A DNA stretch of 64,000 bases. It comes from Moesziomyces globuligerus. Its lineage: Eukaryota > Basidiomycota > Ustilaginomycetes > Ustilaginales > Ustilaginaceae. The notes below the pieces were generated by a model. The model saw only the letters and a program-made list of their open reading frames with translations. It made no database searches and had not been told where the DNA came from. Each line of letters begins with the position of its first letter. The first letter of the stretch is position 1. The position numbers and the translations under genes were made by a program. The DNA is taken from NCBI GenBank assembly GCA_030849465.1, contig JARVLF010000022.1:551907-615906 (forward strand), in the 5' to 3' direction. Positions 51,847 to 62,392 of this stretch are shown piece after piece.

Positions 51847-54800
51847 CCCTCGTCCTGTGCAGAGGCAAAGTCGGCGGTCAGGTCTGGCAGATTGACCCGC
51901 GTGACCGGGTTGAGGTTCTGACCGGCCACATCTACAGCGAGCTTGAGCGTCTTGAGCGCACGCGTGAGCCACGGGATGCTCTGGCCACCAGCATCCGAGG
52001 CGCTGTTGCCGACAATGTTGACGGTGGTGGTGTTGGCAGAGATGAACCGGCTTGCGAGCGCACCCAACGCCGCGCGCTGAGCGTTGTTCGTGATCTGGTT
52101 CACCTGCCCATTGACACGCAAGTTGGTGTCCGCCTTGGGAGCCGAGACCGTTCCGGCGGGAACACGAACGCCGCCGACAACGACACTGTTGTACTGGAAG
52201 TCGACATCGACGTTGGGCAATTCGACGCGAATCGAGGTGCGCGACGGTACCGTGGCCTCTGCTTCGACGAGCAAGGTGTGGGACGTCTGTCCCACGACCG
52301 AGACCGTCCTTGCGACAACGCCCGGCAAGCCTTGAAGCCCTTGCAACGTGATCGGCCGTTGAAGACGAATTTTGGAGAACTCGACACCGTAGGCATTGGC
52401 CACGATCGAGTCCGAGAAGATCTCGATGTCGAGACTCTCCTGCGCAATCAGGTCGCTCACAAAGTCGCCAAACCCGTTCTGGTCCGTGACGGAGAGTCAC
52501 ACGTCGAGGTCGAGACGGCCATCCGCGGGAAGGCAAAACGTGGGCAGGGCGATGGTGCCGATGCGCCTGCCCTTGTAGCGAGTCTCGAGAGGCTTGGCGA
52601 AGCTGACCTGTGCTGCAAAAGGTCCAACCCCGCCGATCTGGACGCTCACTTTGACACTGAGCCCATCAGCAGATAGAGCCGAGGCAGAGATGTTGAGGAC
52701 TTCGAGCGTCAGTCCACTGACGATGTTCTCGACGACGGGCGCGCCAAACGGTCCGATAAGGTATCGCACGCTATCGTCGACTTGGAGCGCGATCGGTTGG
52801 AGCTGGACGGGGACATTATCGATGCGATACGATCCCACCAGGACGTTGGCTTGGGCATCGGCAGCGAGCTGGGTGCCCTGGAGCGAGCGACGCAGAGCGC
52901 CAATCACATCCGTGGCGCCATTGAGAGGGCATCGGTCGCTCTGAGCAGGTTGGTAGCTGATGCTGGAATCCAGATTCTGGCGAGACTTGAGCGGCTCAAT
53001 GAGCGGGAGTAGAGGGCCGAGATTGACACCGTTCGTCTTAGCTTGGTCTTCGAAGAAGCCGATGATGGCGGCGAGATTGGAGTTGACCTGCACAGGGAAT
53101 TGGGGCAAGGTCACTGTGGATCGTCCGTTTGCTACCATGTTGATGTTGGCGTCGACGCTGCCAAGCAGCACGCCAGCCAGCGATGTGGCGCTTGCCTTTG
53201 CGCGAAGCACCGTGATCGTTGCACCAAATGGGTTGGTCAGGACAAACGAAGCCCCCACAATCAGCCTCTTGTCGACGTTGGGCGGCACGATGAGCGTGGC
53301 TTGGGTGACCAAAGTCTCGTTGAGCCTGGGAACCGAGGCGCCGAAAGCAAGCGTCGATACGGCCGGATTGAGCGAGCCGTAAGCGGTCGATCGGCCCGTA
53401 CCGCGTGCTTGAGCCTGAATGTCGGGTCCACCCCTGGTGAGAAAGTCCTTGATCAGACGCCTCCCAATGTTGCTGTTGAGCTTGAGCTGCGCTTCGACGG
53501 GCAATGTGATGGGACCCTGCGGAATATTGGCGCCGCGTACGAGCGCATCACCAATGCTGCCGACATTGTCATAGTTGACCTGCAACCGAACATCGCCTAC
53601 GATGGCGTGGACTTGGGAAGGATTAACGATGCTTGCGTCCACTCGCGCGATGACATAGTCGCTTGTTCCACCGGTGACGTCGAGGCCGCCGATACCCACA
53701 GGACTGTTGCGAAGACCTTCGAATCCGTTCAACGCAAGCGCAGGGTCAAGCTGGATTGGGATGCCTTTGACCGTGATGTCGCCCGACGCGGTCGAGACAA
53801 GAGCATTGACAGCACTCGATGTGAGACCAACCCCCACGGACTGGTCCTGTACAGCATTGATGGCGAGCTGGTTGGCAAAGTTGTTGCGGTAGTTGCCGGG
53901 GATGTCCATGCGGGCATTCTGAATAGCCAAGCTGACCGTCCTGTTCTCTGTCGTGGCGCCGGTAGAAGGCAGAACGAGACGAGCGGCACCCTGGCCACCG
54001 TACAGAATGTCGAAAGAGCCGTCGACGCTGTCGACTCCAAAGGGGAAGCCAAACGGAATGTCCACGGCTGCATGCACTGTGTCGGTGCTCAGCACGGGCG
54101 ACCACTCTGCACTGGGCTGGGTGAAGTTGAGCGCGGCGCTGGTCATGCTGACGCTCTTGAGCGGGTCGAGCACGATGCCTGGCACAGTCACGGGGATCTC
54201 GAGCGTCTTGATCCCCTCTGTAAGCCACGTGACACTCTCGGGACCAGCGTAAATACCATGCACCGTCAGCGCGGTGGGCTTGTTGGAGATGAAGTTCTGG
54301 GCGATGGCCGAAAAGTCCGCGAGGCCTTGACCGGATTGAGGCAGGATTCGACCGGCCACATTGACGTTGGAGGTTGCGTCAGGTGTCATGCTGAGCGCGT
54401 TTCCAAGGCCGGCTTCACCCAGGATGCTGGTGGGCAGGCCAAAGTTGACGCCGAGACGGTCGAGGCTCACGCCGATTATGGAAGGGTTGCTCACCGACGC
54501 GGATGCCGTTATGTGGATGCCCCCAGCCGGGTCGTTGGACGGCAGATCGAATGTGTTGAGCGCTACAGCGTTGCGCAGACGGTCGAATGCCCTGACTGTT
54601 GTCTTCTTGGTCAGTCCCGGCCCGTTGAGCACGGCATCGTAGGCGTAGACGACCATGGACGGCGTGGAAACCGTCCATTCCAGACTCTTTTCCTGCAGCA
54701 AAGCCTTGACAAGGTCGGCCATGAGCCCGGCGTCTGCGATGGTCAGCTCGGCTCGCATCTGGATCGGCGTTGTTTCGGGAACAATCGTCACGTTGGGCAG

Positions 54801-55631
54801 CGCGACGTTGCCAATGACCCTGCCCTGCCAGCTGACATCAACGCCCTTGTCAAGCGTGACGACGGCATCAAATGGACCGATCTTGGACACGGAGGCAGCC
54901 ACATCCACCGCCACTTTGCTCTGTGCAAGGTCGACCACCTGGATGCCGACGAGGTCGAGCTGAACCGCATCCACAATCGCCTGCATGATGGGGCGTCCCA
55001 AGATCGAGTAGAGCTTCTCGACGCTGTTGTCAAAGGTGACATTCACGTTGGATTGCTGGAAGGGCGTGCTGAGAGCGTAGTCGCCGATGAGCACATCGAC
55101 GTTGACGTTGACGTCGGCACGTGCTGTAGCCAGAGCCGTCATGACGTATCTGGGCAGGCTGAAGCCATCGAAGGGAGCTGCACGCAGCGAGAGCGACTGG
55201 ACGTTGGCGTTGGACTGTTTGACGCCAACGGGCTTGATGCCGCCGACCTTCATGAGGTAGTCGAGCGGGGCGGGATTCTGACCGGATTGCACCACCAGGC
55301 CGCGCATGAGACCGAAGATGACGTTCGACTGGTCGAATACGACGGAGACAGGCAAGGCCTGGTCGCTGGCACGGTCGGGATTCGAGCGGGACGGAATGAC
55401 GATGGCGTTGTCGAGATTGGTCGCATCGACGTGTCCGACATTGAGCCCAAGAACGCTGGCTTGACCTTTGCAGCCCTTGAGATTGATCTGCGCAGTGAAC
55501 GGATTTGCCACCGATGGAATGGCATCAGCGATGTTGTTCACCACGGCCGTCGAGTCGAGGATGAGCATGTGCGCGCTAAGGAGGAGCGGATCCACGATGC
55601 CCGCAATGGTCGACTGCAGCTTGATGCCGCT
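51847..55631 (-). pseudogene. 5'/middle part of the DUF3712-like host gene, with in-frame stop and lost 5' end
   Basis: It is read from 55631 toward 51847 as a continuous frame of about 1260 codons, broken only by a TGA at 52499-52497; the frame before and after is the same. It encodes a repetitive beta-rich protein (for example IPLSLDRLGVNFGL-like and VDVLIGDYALSTPFQQS segments). The stop sits in GTGTGACTC, which a single C-to-T change from a CGA codon would explain. Its upstream part is missing because element C starts at 55632. Together with 31776-33554 it represents at least 1,840 residues of the original protein, which was likely membrane-associated or secreted. Confidence 0.85.
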
Positions 55632-56568
55632 TGTCAGGGGTCGCGTGCCCGAAATCCTTATTCGGCGAGTGACGTGGACTCGGCGAATTATTTGACTCGT
55701 TCGGCGAGTGGCGTGGACTCGACGAATCGCCTGAGTTATTCGGCGAGTTGACGCGACTCAACGGATATCGGCTGACCACTGTGAGCACCCCGTTCAGAGG
55801 TAGCGCGGCACGACTCGATTGCTGCAGACGCCTTTGGGCGTCGTGGGAAGGACTTCCGTCTTTGCACGAGTGCTCGTAATGCTCAGACAGTTGTCGAGGC
55901 ACTGGTTGAGGTTCCAGGGCCGCAGTGGAGGTACTGCCTACGGTGTAGGTGCCGTAGCGTCGATGAAGGTGTCGACGACGTCTGAAGCGGTGATACAACA
56001 CACACGCAAGTAGTAGCAACGCCCTGCGATTGCTACTGTGAGACGAATGGACTGAAAGACAGTGATACTGACGAATGATACGACTGAGTGATGTAAAGTA
56101 AAGTAGAGTGGATGGGGCGCAGCCCCATCACACTCGATGAGCTGAAGCTTTAAGTACTGGCCCTCACCAGGAGGGCCAGCGTGTGGCAAGGCGCCGTCTC
56201 AAACGGCCCAGCCAGCATCTCATTGATGCAGTGAGGTTTCGCCCACCTCCTCGAGCTCGGCCCCCTCTTGTGCATGACGTCCCCCCTTGCACGTTATGCT
56301 TGTTGTCCCTGGGCAGCAAGCGCTCCCCTCCTCCTCCCCTTCGTTTCCGAGCCGGGTCCGTCCACTGTAGGGCCCGCTTGTCGTTTTCCGGGGTCGCTAC
56401 GGTCCGTCCGTCGAGTGAGCCTCACTCGGCGAATTGCTGTGGGAATTCGTCGAGTGGCCTCCACTCGCCGGACCGCGACTTGGCGCGTTCGTAGCTCGCG
56501 CGTCGAATTTTGGCCTGCGCCCTCCACGCGTGCCTGCATCGATCAGGGTCCAATCCAGGCCCGTAACA
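55632..56568 (-). repeat. 3' LTR of a third element (C), reverse orientation (937 bp)
   Basis: It begins TGTCAGGGG and ends GTAACA, reversed. It resembles the A and B LTRs but differs in the U3-like half. It is inserted in the DUF3712-like gene; the flank is CCGCT on the left. The matching right flank cannot be checked because the element is cut at 57614. Confidence 0.9.
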
Positions 56569-57613
56569 CTACCCCCCTCGTAAGAGCCGAGCTCCGTCAA
56601 GGCCGTGTCCGTTCCTACTCCCATCATCTCCTTCTCGACCATGGCGCCCGTCAACATGCGCTCTTCCCCACGCATGACCCGCTCCCGTGCTGCTGCCGCG
56701 CGCGCGCGGCACCACCCTCCGCCTCCCCTTCCTGCCCTGCCGACCCCACGGCGGGGCCATCCACTTCCTTGGCCCTCGATGGGCCATCCTCTCCTGGCCG
56801 CCCGGCCTCACCCGAGGCCGCGTCGGCCTTGTCGAAACGGCGCAGAATGGCCTTGCGTCCGCGTCCCCGCGGCGCGTCTGCGTCGGCCGCAGAGCCGACC
56901 CCGGTGCCGGCCGTCACCCCGCCACCGCCGCGAGCTGCGTCCGTTGCAGCCTCCGACCCCGGTGGCTGTGCGCCACTGGAGGCGCTTTTCCTGGGCCCCG
57001 CGCCTTCCAGCGACCTGGCGTCGGGCGCCCCCGCACCGCTGTTGCCGCCCCGGAGCCCGGTGTATGCGCCCTGGTCGCCGCCTCTCGTGCCGGCCAGTCC
57101 GGCTTCGGCTTCTGAGCCACGCTCGCCGTCGTTCTCGCCGCCGTCTCCAACAGCGGAGAGCATGGCTGCGGCTGCCGAGGAGGCGCGCATCAGCCGCGAG
57201 CGTCGGGCTGCTGCGGTTGGCCTGTCGTTGGGCGAGCAATTGGAGCGATGGGGAACCGTCTACGTGTTCCCCTCGTCCCTGGTGGTTGCCTCCGTCGACG
57301 TCGAGGCCGACGTCCCAGCGCCCCCTAGCCGCGCCGCCACACCCGCCTTCGAGCGGGACGTGCAGCGCCTGACACCTCCCCCTCGATGGGAGGTTCCGCG
57401 CACCCCGTCGCCGCCGCCCCCTGACCACCGCAAGCCATCGCACGCCGAGATCATCGGCTGGTCTGGGCAATACGAGGTTGCCGACCTGCTGGTGCGCGTG
57501 GCCGAGGGTCGGTACCCTCGCAACTGGGACGTCGCCGCGGGCTCTAACGCCGAGCAGCGGCTGCAGCGCATCGTTATGATGCGCTTGACGGAGGGCTGCA
57601 TGCCTTGGCCGAG
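56569..57613 (+). pseudogene. Truncated antisense accessory gene of element C
   Basis: The ATG at 56641 opens a frame like the other two antisense proteins (MRSSPRMTRSRAAAARA). A single-base indel near 56700 shifts it relative to the downstream core, which is read from about 56705 with SALSKRRRMALRP, AAEEARISRERRAAAVGLSL and EIIGWSGQYEVADLLVRVAEG. Similarity ends after CMPWP at 57613, where telomeric repeats begin. Intron and exon 2 are lost. Confidence 0.82.
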
Positions 57614-57629
57614 GGTTAGGGTTAGGGTT
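57614..57629 (+). repeat. Interstitial telomeric repeat 1
   Basis: GGTTAGGGTTAGGGTT directly joins the broken element C to the first subtelomeric unit. Orientation is the same as the terminal telomere, so this marks a former chromosome end. Confidence 0.9.
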
Positions 57630-57758
57630 CCAGATCCTTTTGACGGTGGGTTTCCAACTTTTGGACGCGCTCGGCATCCAGCGGTCCCTGGTCTGCCCTC
57701 ATGGAAGACGGTCCAATTCAAAAATCTGACGCGTTGAATTTCACAGGAAGACAGTCCG

Positions 57759-57846
57759 CTTCAAAAATCAAGACGGTCTGCTTCAAAAATCAAGACGGTC
57801 CACTTCAGAAATAAAGACGGTCTGCTTCAAAAACGGAGACGGTCCA
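57759..57846 (+). repeat. 22-bp minisatellite in unit 1
   Basis: The monomer CTTCAAAAATCAAGACGGTC plus two bases (TG or CA) repeats with small changes about four times. Longer versions lie in unit 2 (about 59647-59790) and unit 3 (about 62412-62553). Confidence 0.85.
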
Positions 57847-57869
57847 CCACAGTCAGAGAGACAGTCTGC

Positions 57870-58780
57870 TAACGTCGCTGCAGTAATTCTCGTGAATCAG
57901 TACTTCTCGTGAAATTTCAAACATGCGCACCCTACAGCAGATGGCTATATTTTTGAAAAGTCATGGTAAATCTGAGATGGTGTCATTTTCTGCAGACAGC
58001 GTTGATGGCTGCCTCTGATGTGATCAGCACGTAGACAGCATACCTGTCCGCTTGCTGATCCAACTTTGGTCAACTTCAGCCATCTGGAGACCAAGATGCT
58101 GCGCTTTGAAGTTGTGCATGCTGCCTTCAGGCACTTTACCAGTCTTTTATTGAAAAACGTACTTCCTCCTATATCTCAGGCCCAGGTACACCAAACACAG
58201 ATCTGATCCGGCCATCATGAGTGTTCACCAAGTGACACTGGAGTAAGCACATAATCTCTGTCCGCAACAAATCTGGATACCGTGGTTTTCCAAGATGAAG
58301 GTTTGCAAAATTTTACAGGCAACAGAGCAGTGTCAATTTTCCATGTTTTTGACCCATCCATCAATCACCGCAACTAAGACACTGACGTTGTATTCTTTGC
58401 TGCTACCCGTGTTGACAGCGCTGATGTTCTTTGTGGCCATCAGAAGAGATGTCCACATTTGTGCTCAATGGCCGTGGTATGGTCAGAACTAGTTATTTAA
58501 GGAAATCACTGGTAAAGTGCCCAAATGCACCAAGCACAACTTCAAGTCACGGTGTCTCTGTATTTGGGTTGCTGAGGTGGACCAAATCAATGTGATGTAC
58601 AGTCTGGCATGGTGTTGACCCATTGGACACAGACAAAGGCAGTGTTGACGTTGTTTCCAAGGACTGACGCCATCTCAAATTGAGAGGGGTATTTTCAAAA
58701 TATAGCCATTTGCTGTAGGGTGCGCATGTTTGAAATTTCACGAGAAGTACTGATTCACGAGAATTACTGTAGACACGTTA
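57870..58780. mobile_element. Foldback/MITE-like element with very long terminal inverted repeats
   Basis: The outermost roughly 80 bp are inverted copies: CAGTAATTCTCGTGAATC at 57881 matches the reverse complement of 58753-58770, continuing through the CATGCGCACCCTACAGCA stretch. The ends may extend to TAACGT at 57870 and ACGTTA at 58780. Similarity between the arms continues inward, at lower identity, for at least 300 bp (for example TTGAAGTTGTGC and GGCACTTTACCAGT in both arms). It is AT-richer than its surroundings and has no credible gene. It is absent from units 2 and 3. No clear target duplication was found. Confidence 0.8.
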
Positions 58781-58909
58781 CAGTCAGAGAGATGGTCAGC
58801 TACAGTCAGAGAGATGGTCAGCTACAAAAGGGAGACCGTCAAGGGCAAGTAGCAGAGATGTGCACCCGTCAATGCCCATCACATCACCCACTCCCCTCCG
58901 CCAGCCAAT

Positions 58910-59515
58910 ATGTCACGGACAACCTGCCCTGTTTGCGGTCTCTCCTATGCAGCAACAAACATCACCAATCATTTGCGCAAGGCGCACAGCGGTGCACACG
59001 TCAGTCAGGAGGCTGCTGCTGCTGTTGGGCTGGTTGCATGCCAGTGCGGCCAGGTAGTGGTGAATGCTGCGGCACTGCGCAAGCACCAGGGCATCCGTAA
59101 GTGCCAGGGTGTACGGTCCCAGCCCACAGCAGCAGCCGCTGCAGCAGCAGAAGATTTTGCTCCAGCACAGTCAGAATCAGCACCGGCAGAGCAGGCAGCA
59201 GCCGTCATTGTGTCAGCTGTTTCAGCGCTGGCGCAGGCTCTGGCCCCGCTGCCGCCTCCAAGTGCAAGCCCAGCACCCGTGCACACAGCATCACCGTCTC
59301 CCAGCTCACCACTGGCCCCAGAGGCAACAGGCACGGAGGCGGATGTGGAGGAGGAGAATTTCCAGGAAATTGACGCGTCTTCTGGTCTGGTGCCCAGCCT
59401 GCCTCCGAGCCCAATCTTGGATTTTCCAGCGGAGACACACGTCTCTGATTCTGAGCGGGAGCCAGACGTGGATCCAGAGCCAGAGTCTGGGCAAGACAGA
59501 GACGGAGACAGAGAC
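58910..59515 (+). pseudogene. Truncated C2H2-finger protein gene of unit 1
   Basis: The ATG at 58910 opens MSRTTCPVCGLSYAATNIT, with two zinc-finger-like pairs (CPVC...H...H and CQCG...H...C), an Ala/Gln/Pro-rich stretch and an acidic stretch. It breaks at 59515 after about 200 codons and stops shortly inside the next unit head. It has diverged slightly from the copies in units 2 and 3 (Arg for Trp at residue 3, indels in the Ala-rich part). Confidence 0.8.
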
Positions 59516-59519
59516 GGTT
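59516..59519 (+). repeat. Minimal telomeric junction (GGTT) between units 1 and 2
   Basis: GGTT precedes the CCAGATCC unit head exactly as in the longer telomeric junctions at 57614 and 62270, so it may be what remains of a telomeric repeat. Four bases alone could be chance. Confidence 0.4.
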
Positions 59520-62269
59520 CCAGATCCTTTTGACGGTGGGTTTCCAACTTTTGGACGCGCTCGGCATCCAGCGGTCCCTGGTCTGCCCTCATGGAAGACG
59601 GTCCAATTCAAAAATCTGACGCGTTGAATTTCACAGGAAGACAGTCCGCTTCAAAAATCAAGACGGTCTGCTTCAAAAATCAAGACGGTCCACTTCAAAA
59701 ATCAAGACGGTCTGCTTCAAAAACGGAGACGGTCCACTTCAGAAATAAAGACGGTCTGCTTCAAAAATGGAGACGGTCCGCTACAGTCAGAGAGACGGTC
59801 AGCTACAAAAGGGAGACCATCAAGGGCAAGTAGCAGAGATGTGCACCCGTCAATGCCCATCACATCACCCACTCCCCTCCGCCAGCCAATATGTCATGGA
59901 CAACCTGCCCTGTTTGCGGTCTCTCCTATGCGGCAACAAACATCACCAATCATTTGCGCAAGGCGCACAGCGGTGCACACGTCAGTCAGGAGGCTGCTGC
60001 TGCTGTTGGGCTGGTTGCATGCCAGTGCGGCCAGGTAGTGGTGAATGCTGCGGCACTGCGCAAGCACCAGGGCATCCGTAAGTGCCAGGGTGTACAGTCC
60101 CAGCCCACAGCAGCAGCAGCTGCAGCAGCAGAAAATTTTGCTCCAGCACAGTCAGAATCAGCGCCGGCAGAGCAGACTGCAGCAGCAGCCATTGTGGCAG
60201 CTGCATCAGCGCTGGCGCAGGCTCTGGCCCCGCTGCCGCCTCCAAGTGCAAGCCCAGCACCCGTGCACACAGCATCACCGTCCTGCAGCTCACCACTGGC
60301 CCCGGAGGCAACAGGCACGGAGGCAGATGTGGAGGAGGAGAATTTCCAGGAAATTGACGCGTCTTCTGGTCTGGTGCCCAGCCTGCCTCCAAGCCCAATC
60401 TTGGATTTTCCAGCGGAGACACACATCTCTGATTCTGAGCGGGAGCCAGATGTGGATCCAGAGCCAGAGTCTGGGCAAGATGGAGACGGAGACGGACTGG
60501 AGATGGACATTTCCCTGGAAATTGACGCGTCTCCTGGTCTTGTGCCCAGCCTATCTCCACATGGACCTGACACCAACACGGACTCTGACCAGGAGTCGGA
60601 TGGAGAAGAAGACAGAGAGACGCTACCGTACCTTCCCCAAGAAGGACCTGCGGCACCAACACAAGCACGTCCCCAGCATACGCCAGAGCTGCAAGATGTT
60701 CAAGACATGCCAGCAGACGGTATTGTGGTACTGCTGCCTGCTCTTGACACCGCTGAGGAGGAGGCAGAAGCACCGTCTGCACCCCAGCTGGTGCTGGACA
60801 CAGGGGAGCAGCTTCCAAAACTCCCGCCTATCCCAGCCATGGCACCAATTTCCAACTGGGACGTGCCTGTCCACACGGATGTGGACTCCTTTTCGGTGAC
60901 AATTTCTCCTGCCAGCATGCTTCAGATTTTTCCAGCTGGCTGCTACGCGTCCTTGATCAGCCATGCACCTGATTTCAAGGACATGCACGTCTTTGACAAT
61001 TGGGTCTATTTTGCCGAGCTCAAGGTGGTCTTCCACTTTGAACCGCAGTTCAAGCTCCCCCTTGTAGCACGGCTGCAGGGACCGCCACAACACGCCATCC
61101 TTGTCCCCTCTGAACACCCCAAGACGCTCACCTTTGGAGAGCTGCGGGTGGAGATCAGCATCCTGGTGGAGGCGCTGCAGGACATAGGCTGCCAGAGTGT
61201 ACGCATGGGTGCGTACGGCTTCAAGGTGCCCATCCACCGCTTCCTGGATCCAGCTGCGCTAGCAGAGCATCCAATGCAGGCGTTCAATGTGTTTGACATT
61301 GGCTGCACGGTGGACACAGGCCACGTCACGCTGCTTGCACCCAAAACAAAGAAGGGCGGCTACAAGCAGTATCCCAGCGCTCTGCGTGTTGGCCGTGGTT
61401 TTGGCAGTGTGGAGCTGCGGTGGACTCACCGTGCAGATGGAATTTCCCATTTCAAGGCATATTCCAGACTCACGCACCTGCTCAAAGCCGGAGCAGCAGG
61501 TGCCGGGCAGGGAGGTCAGCCGATGATCATGAAGACGGTGAAAGACCGCATTGCCACACTGCAGAGGTGGAAAGAGCGCGTCTCTGGCACAGCACCAGAG
61601 GTGGGCAGCGGCATCCGGCTGGAGCTCACCGTGCAAGCGGCCACCATGCAGCAGGCGCAGCAAGTGGCAAAGGCAAGCCGCTTCCTTGATCCACGCTACC
61701 TGTTCACACAAGCAGGAGTGCAGCAGCTGCTGACGCACACCATCAAGAAAGAAGACATGTTCAGGGATCTTGACGTGCTGCTTGCTGTTGCAGAGCAGAA
61801 GCAGCTCTTCCGGGGCAACAGCAGCAAGCAGTCCACACGGCTGCAGCGGCAAGCCGTGGTGGACCTGTACAATGCAATGGGTTGGCATCTGGGCAGACGG
61901 CCCACAGCGCTGGACAGTCCCACCGCATGGTGGGTGTCCAACCAAGCTGCGGTGGATCTGGCGCAAGAGCTGGAGCGGTTCAGCACGCCCAAGCGGACCA
62001 AGAATTTGTTTGGGCACGTTCAAATCCACCTGCGGTGCCAGGGTTGCCGGCGCGTGGGCACGTACATCCTCTGTGGAGGTGCCCATCAGTTCCGCATCCG
62101 CTGTACTGAGTGCCGAGCCACCCTTGGCGCGCAGAAATTCCGCATGCACATTGCCACGCTGGCATTCAACCGGCAGCTGGGCGTTGACCTCAGCACGCTC
62201 ATTGTGGATCCAGCACGGCTGCTGTTTGCAAGCATACCTGCAGACCAAGCTGTCCGCAAGCTCAGCCAG
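59520..62269 (+). mobile_element. Subtelomeric unit 2 (Y'-like), longest copy
   Basis: It runs from the shared head CCAGATCC, through the 22-bp minisatellite (about 59647-59790), into the longest version of the C2H2-finger gene. It ends at 62269 where telomeric repeats begin. It is nearly identical to unit 3 over their shared 1.5 kb. Confidence 0.87.
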
Positions 62270-62392
62270 CTTAGGGTTAGGGTTCCAGATCCTTTTGACG
62301 GTGGGTTTCCAACTTTTGGACGCGCTTGGCATCCAGCGGTCCCTGGTCTGCCCTCATGGAAGACGGTCCAATTCAAAAATCTGACGCGTTGA
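59891..62392 (+). CDS. Subtelomeric C2H2-finger protein, C-terminus replaced by telomeric repeat and next unit
   Basis: The frame is 833 codons, but only up to 62269 (about 793) is native; the last 40 come from the telomeric junction and unit 3 head. The N-terminus carries CPVCGLSYAATNITNHLRKAH and a second finger-like CQCGQVV...RKHQGIRKC. Then come Ala/Gln- and Asp/Glu-rich segments to about residue 310, and a folded-looking region: FSVTISPASMLQIFPAGCY, NWVYFAELKVVFHFE, CQSVRMGAYGFKVPIHRFLD, LRVGRGFGSVELRW, TRLQRQAVVDLYNAMGWHLG and a late Cys motif (CQGCRRVGTYI, IRCTECRATLG). I recognise no catalytic motif. Fungal telomere-linked genes often encode RecQ-like helicases behind zinc fingers, and this could be the front part of one, but no helicase motif is in the window. 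Confidence 0.75.
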   Translation: MSWTTCPVCGLSYAATNITNHLRKAHSGAHVSQEAAAAVGLVACQCGQVVVNAAALRKHQGIRKCQGVQSQPTAAAAAAAENFAPAQSESAPAEQTAAAAIVAAASALAQALAPLPPPSASPAPVHTASPSCSSPLAPEATGTEADVEEENFQEIDASSGLVPSLPPSPILDFPAETHISDSEREPDVDPEPESGQDGDGDGLEMDISLEIDASPGLVPSLSPHGPDTNTDSDQESDGEEDRETLPYLPQEGPAAPTQARPQHTPELQDVQDMPADGIVVLLPALDTAEEEAEAPSAPQLVLDTGEQLPKLPPIPAMAPISNWDVPVHTDVDSFSVTISPASMLQIFPAGCYASLISHAPDFKDMHVFDNWVYFAELKVVFHFEPQFKLPLVARLQGPPQHAILVPSEHPKTLTFGELRVEISILVEALQDIGCQSVRMGAYGFKVPIHRFLDPAALAEHPMQAFNVFDIGCTVDTGHVTLLAPKTKKGGYKQYPSALRVGRGFGSVELRWTHRADGISHFKAYSRLTHLLKAGAAGAGQGGQPMIMKTVKDRIATLQRWKERVSGTAPEVGSGIRLELTVQAATMQQAQQVAKASRFLDPRYLFTQAGVQQLLTHTIKKEDMFRDLDVLLAVAEQKQLFRGNSSKQSTRLQRQAVVDLYNAMGWHLGRRPTALDSPTAWWVSNQAAVDLAQELERFSTPKRTKNLFGHVQIHLRCQGCRRVGTYILCGGAHQFRIRCTECRATLGAQKFRMHIATLAFNRQLGVDLSTLIVDPARLLFASIPADQAVRKLSQLRVRVPDPFDGGFPTFGRAWHPAVPGLPSWKTVQFKNLTR
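62270..62283 (+). repeat. Interstitial telomeric repeat 2
   Basis: TTAGGGTTAGGGTT lies between the broken gene of unit 2 and the head of unit 3, in the orientation of the terminal telomere. Confidence 0.9.

Larger units (their letters stand above)
57630..59515 (+). mobile_element. Subtelomeric unit 1 (Y'-like), truncated and carrying a foldback insertion
   Basis: It starts CCAGATCC like units 2 and 3. It contains a 22-bp minisatellite (57759-57846), a foldback element (57870-58780), a duplicated TACAGTCAGAGAGATGGTCAGC (about 58788-58826) and the start of a C2H2-finger gene. It is cut at 59515 and followed by GGTT and the head of unit 2. Confidence 0.85.

Noticed and set aside
53043..55751. 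902-codon plus-strand open frame opposite the DUF3712-like pseudogene
   Set aside because: It lies antisense to a long, clearly patterned coding frame, shows no domain, and its composition is what the complement of that frame would give. It also runs across the LTR boundary.
57759..57846. CRISPR-like array
   Set aside because: The 22-bp units are directly adjacent with no spacers, repeated inside eukaryotic subtelomeric units; a minisatellite.
58295..58492. 65-codon open frame inside the foldback element
   Set aside because: It is short, without a domain, and lies across the element's degenerate palindrome; no support for a transposase.
62270..62392. Last 40 codons of the unit 2 gene as genuine protein
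   Set aside because: They are translated from telomeric repeat and the next unit's head; the same tail appears after other breaks, so it is junction sequence.
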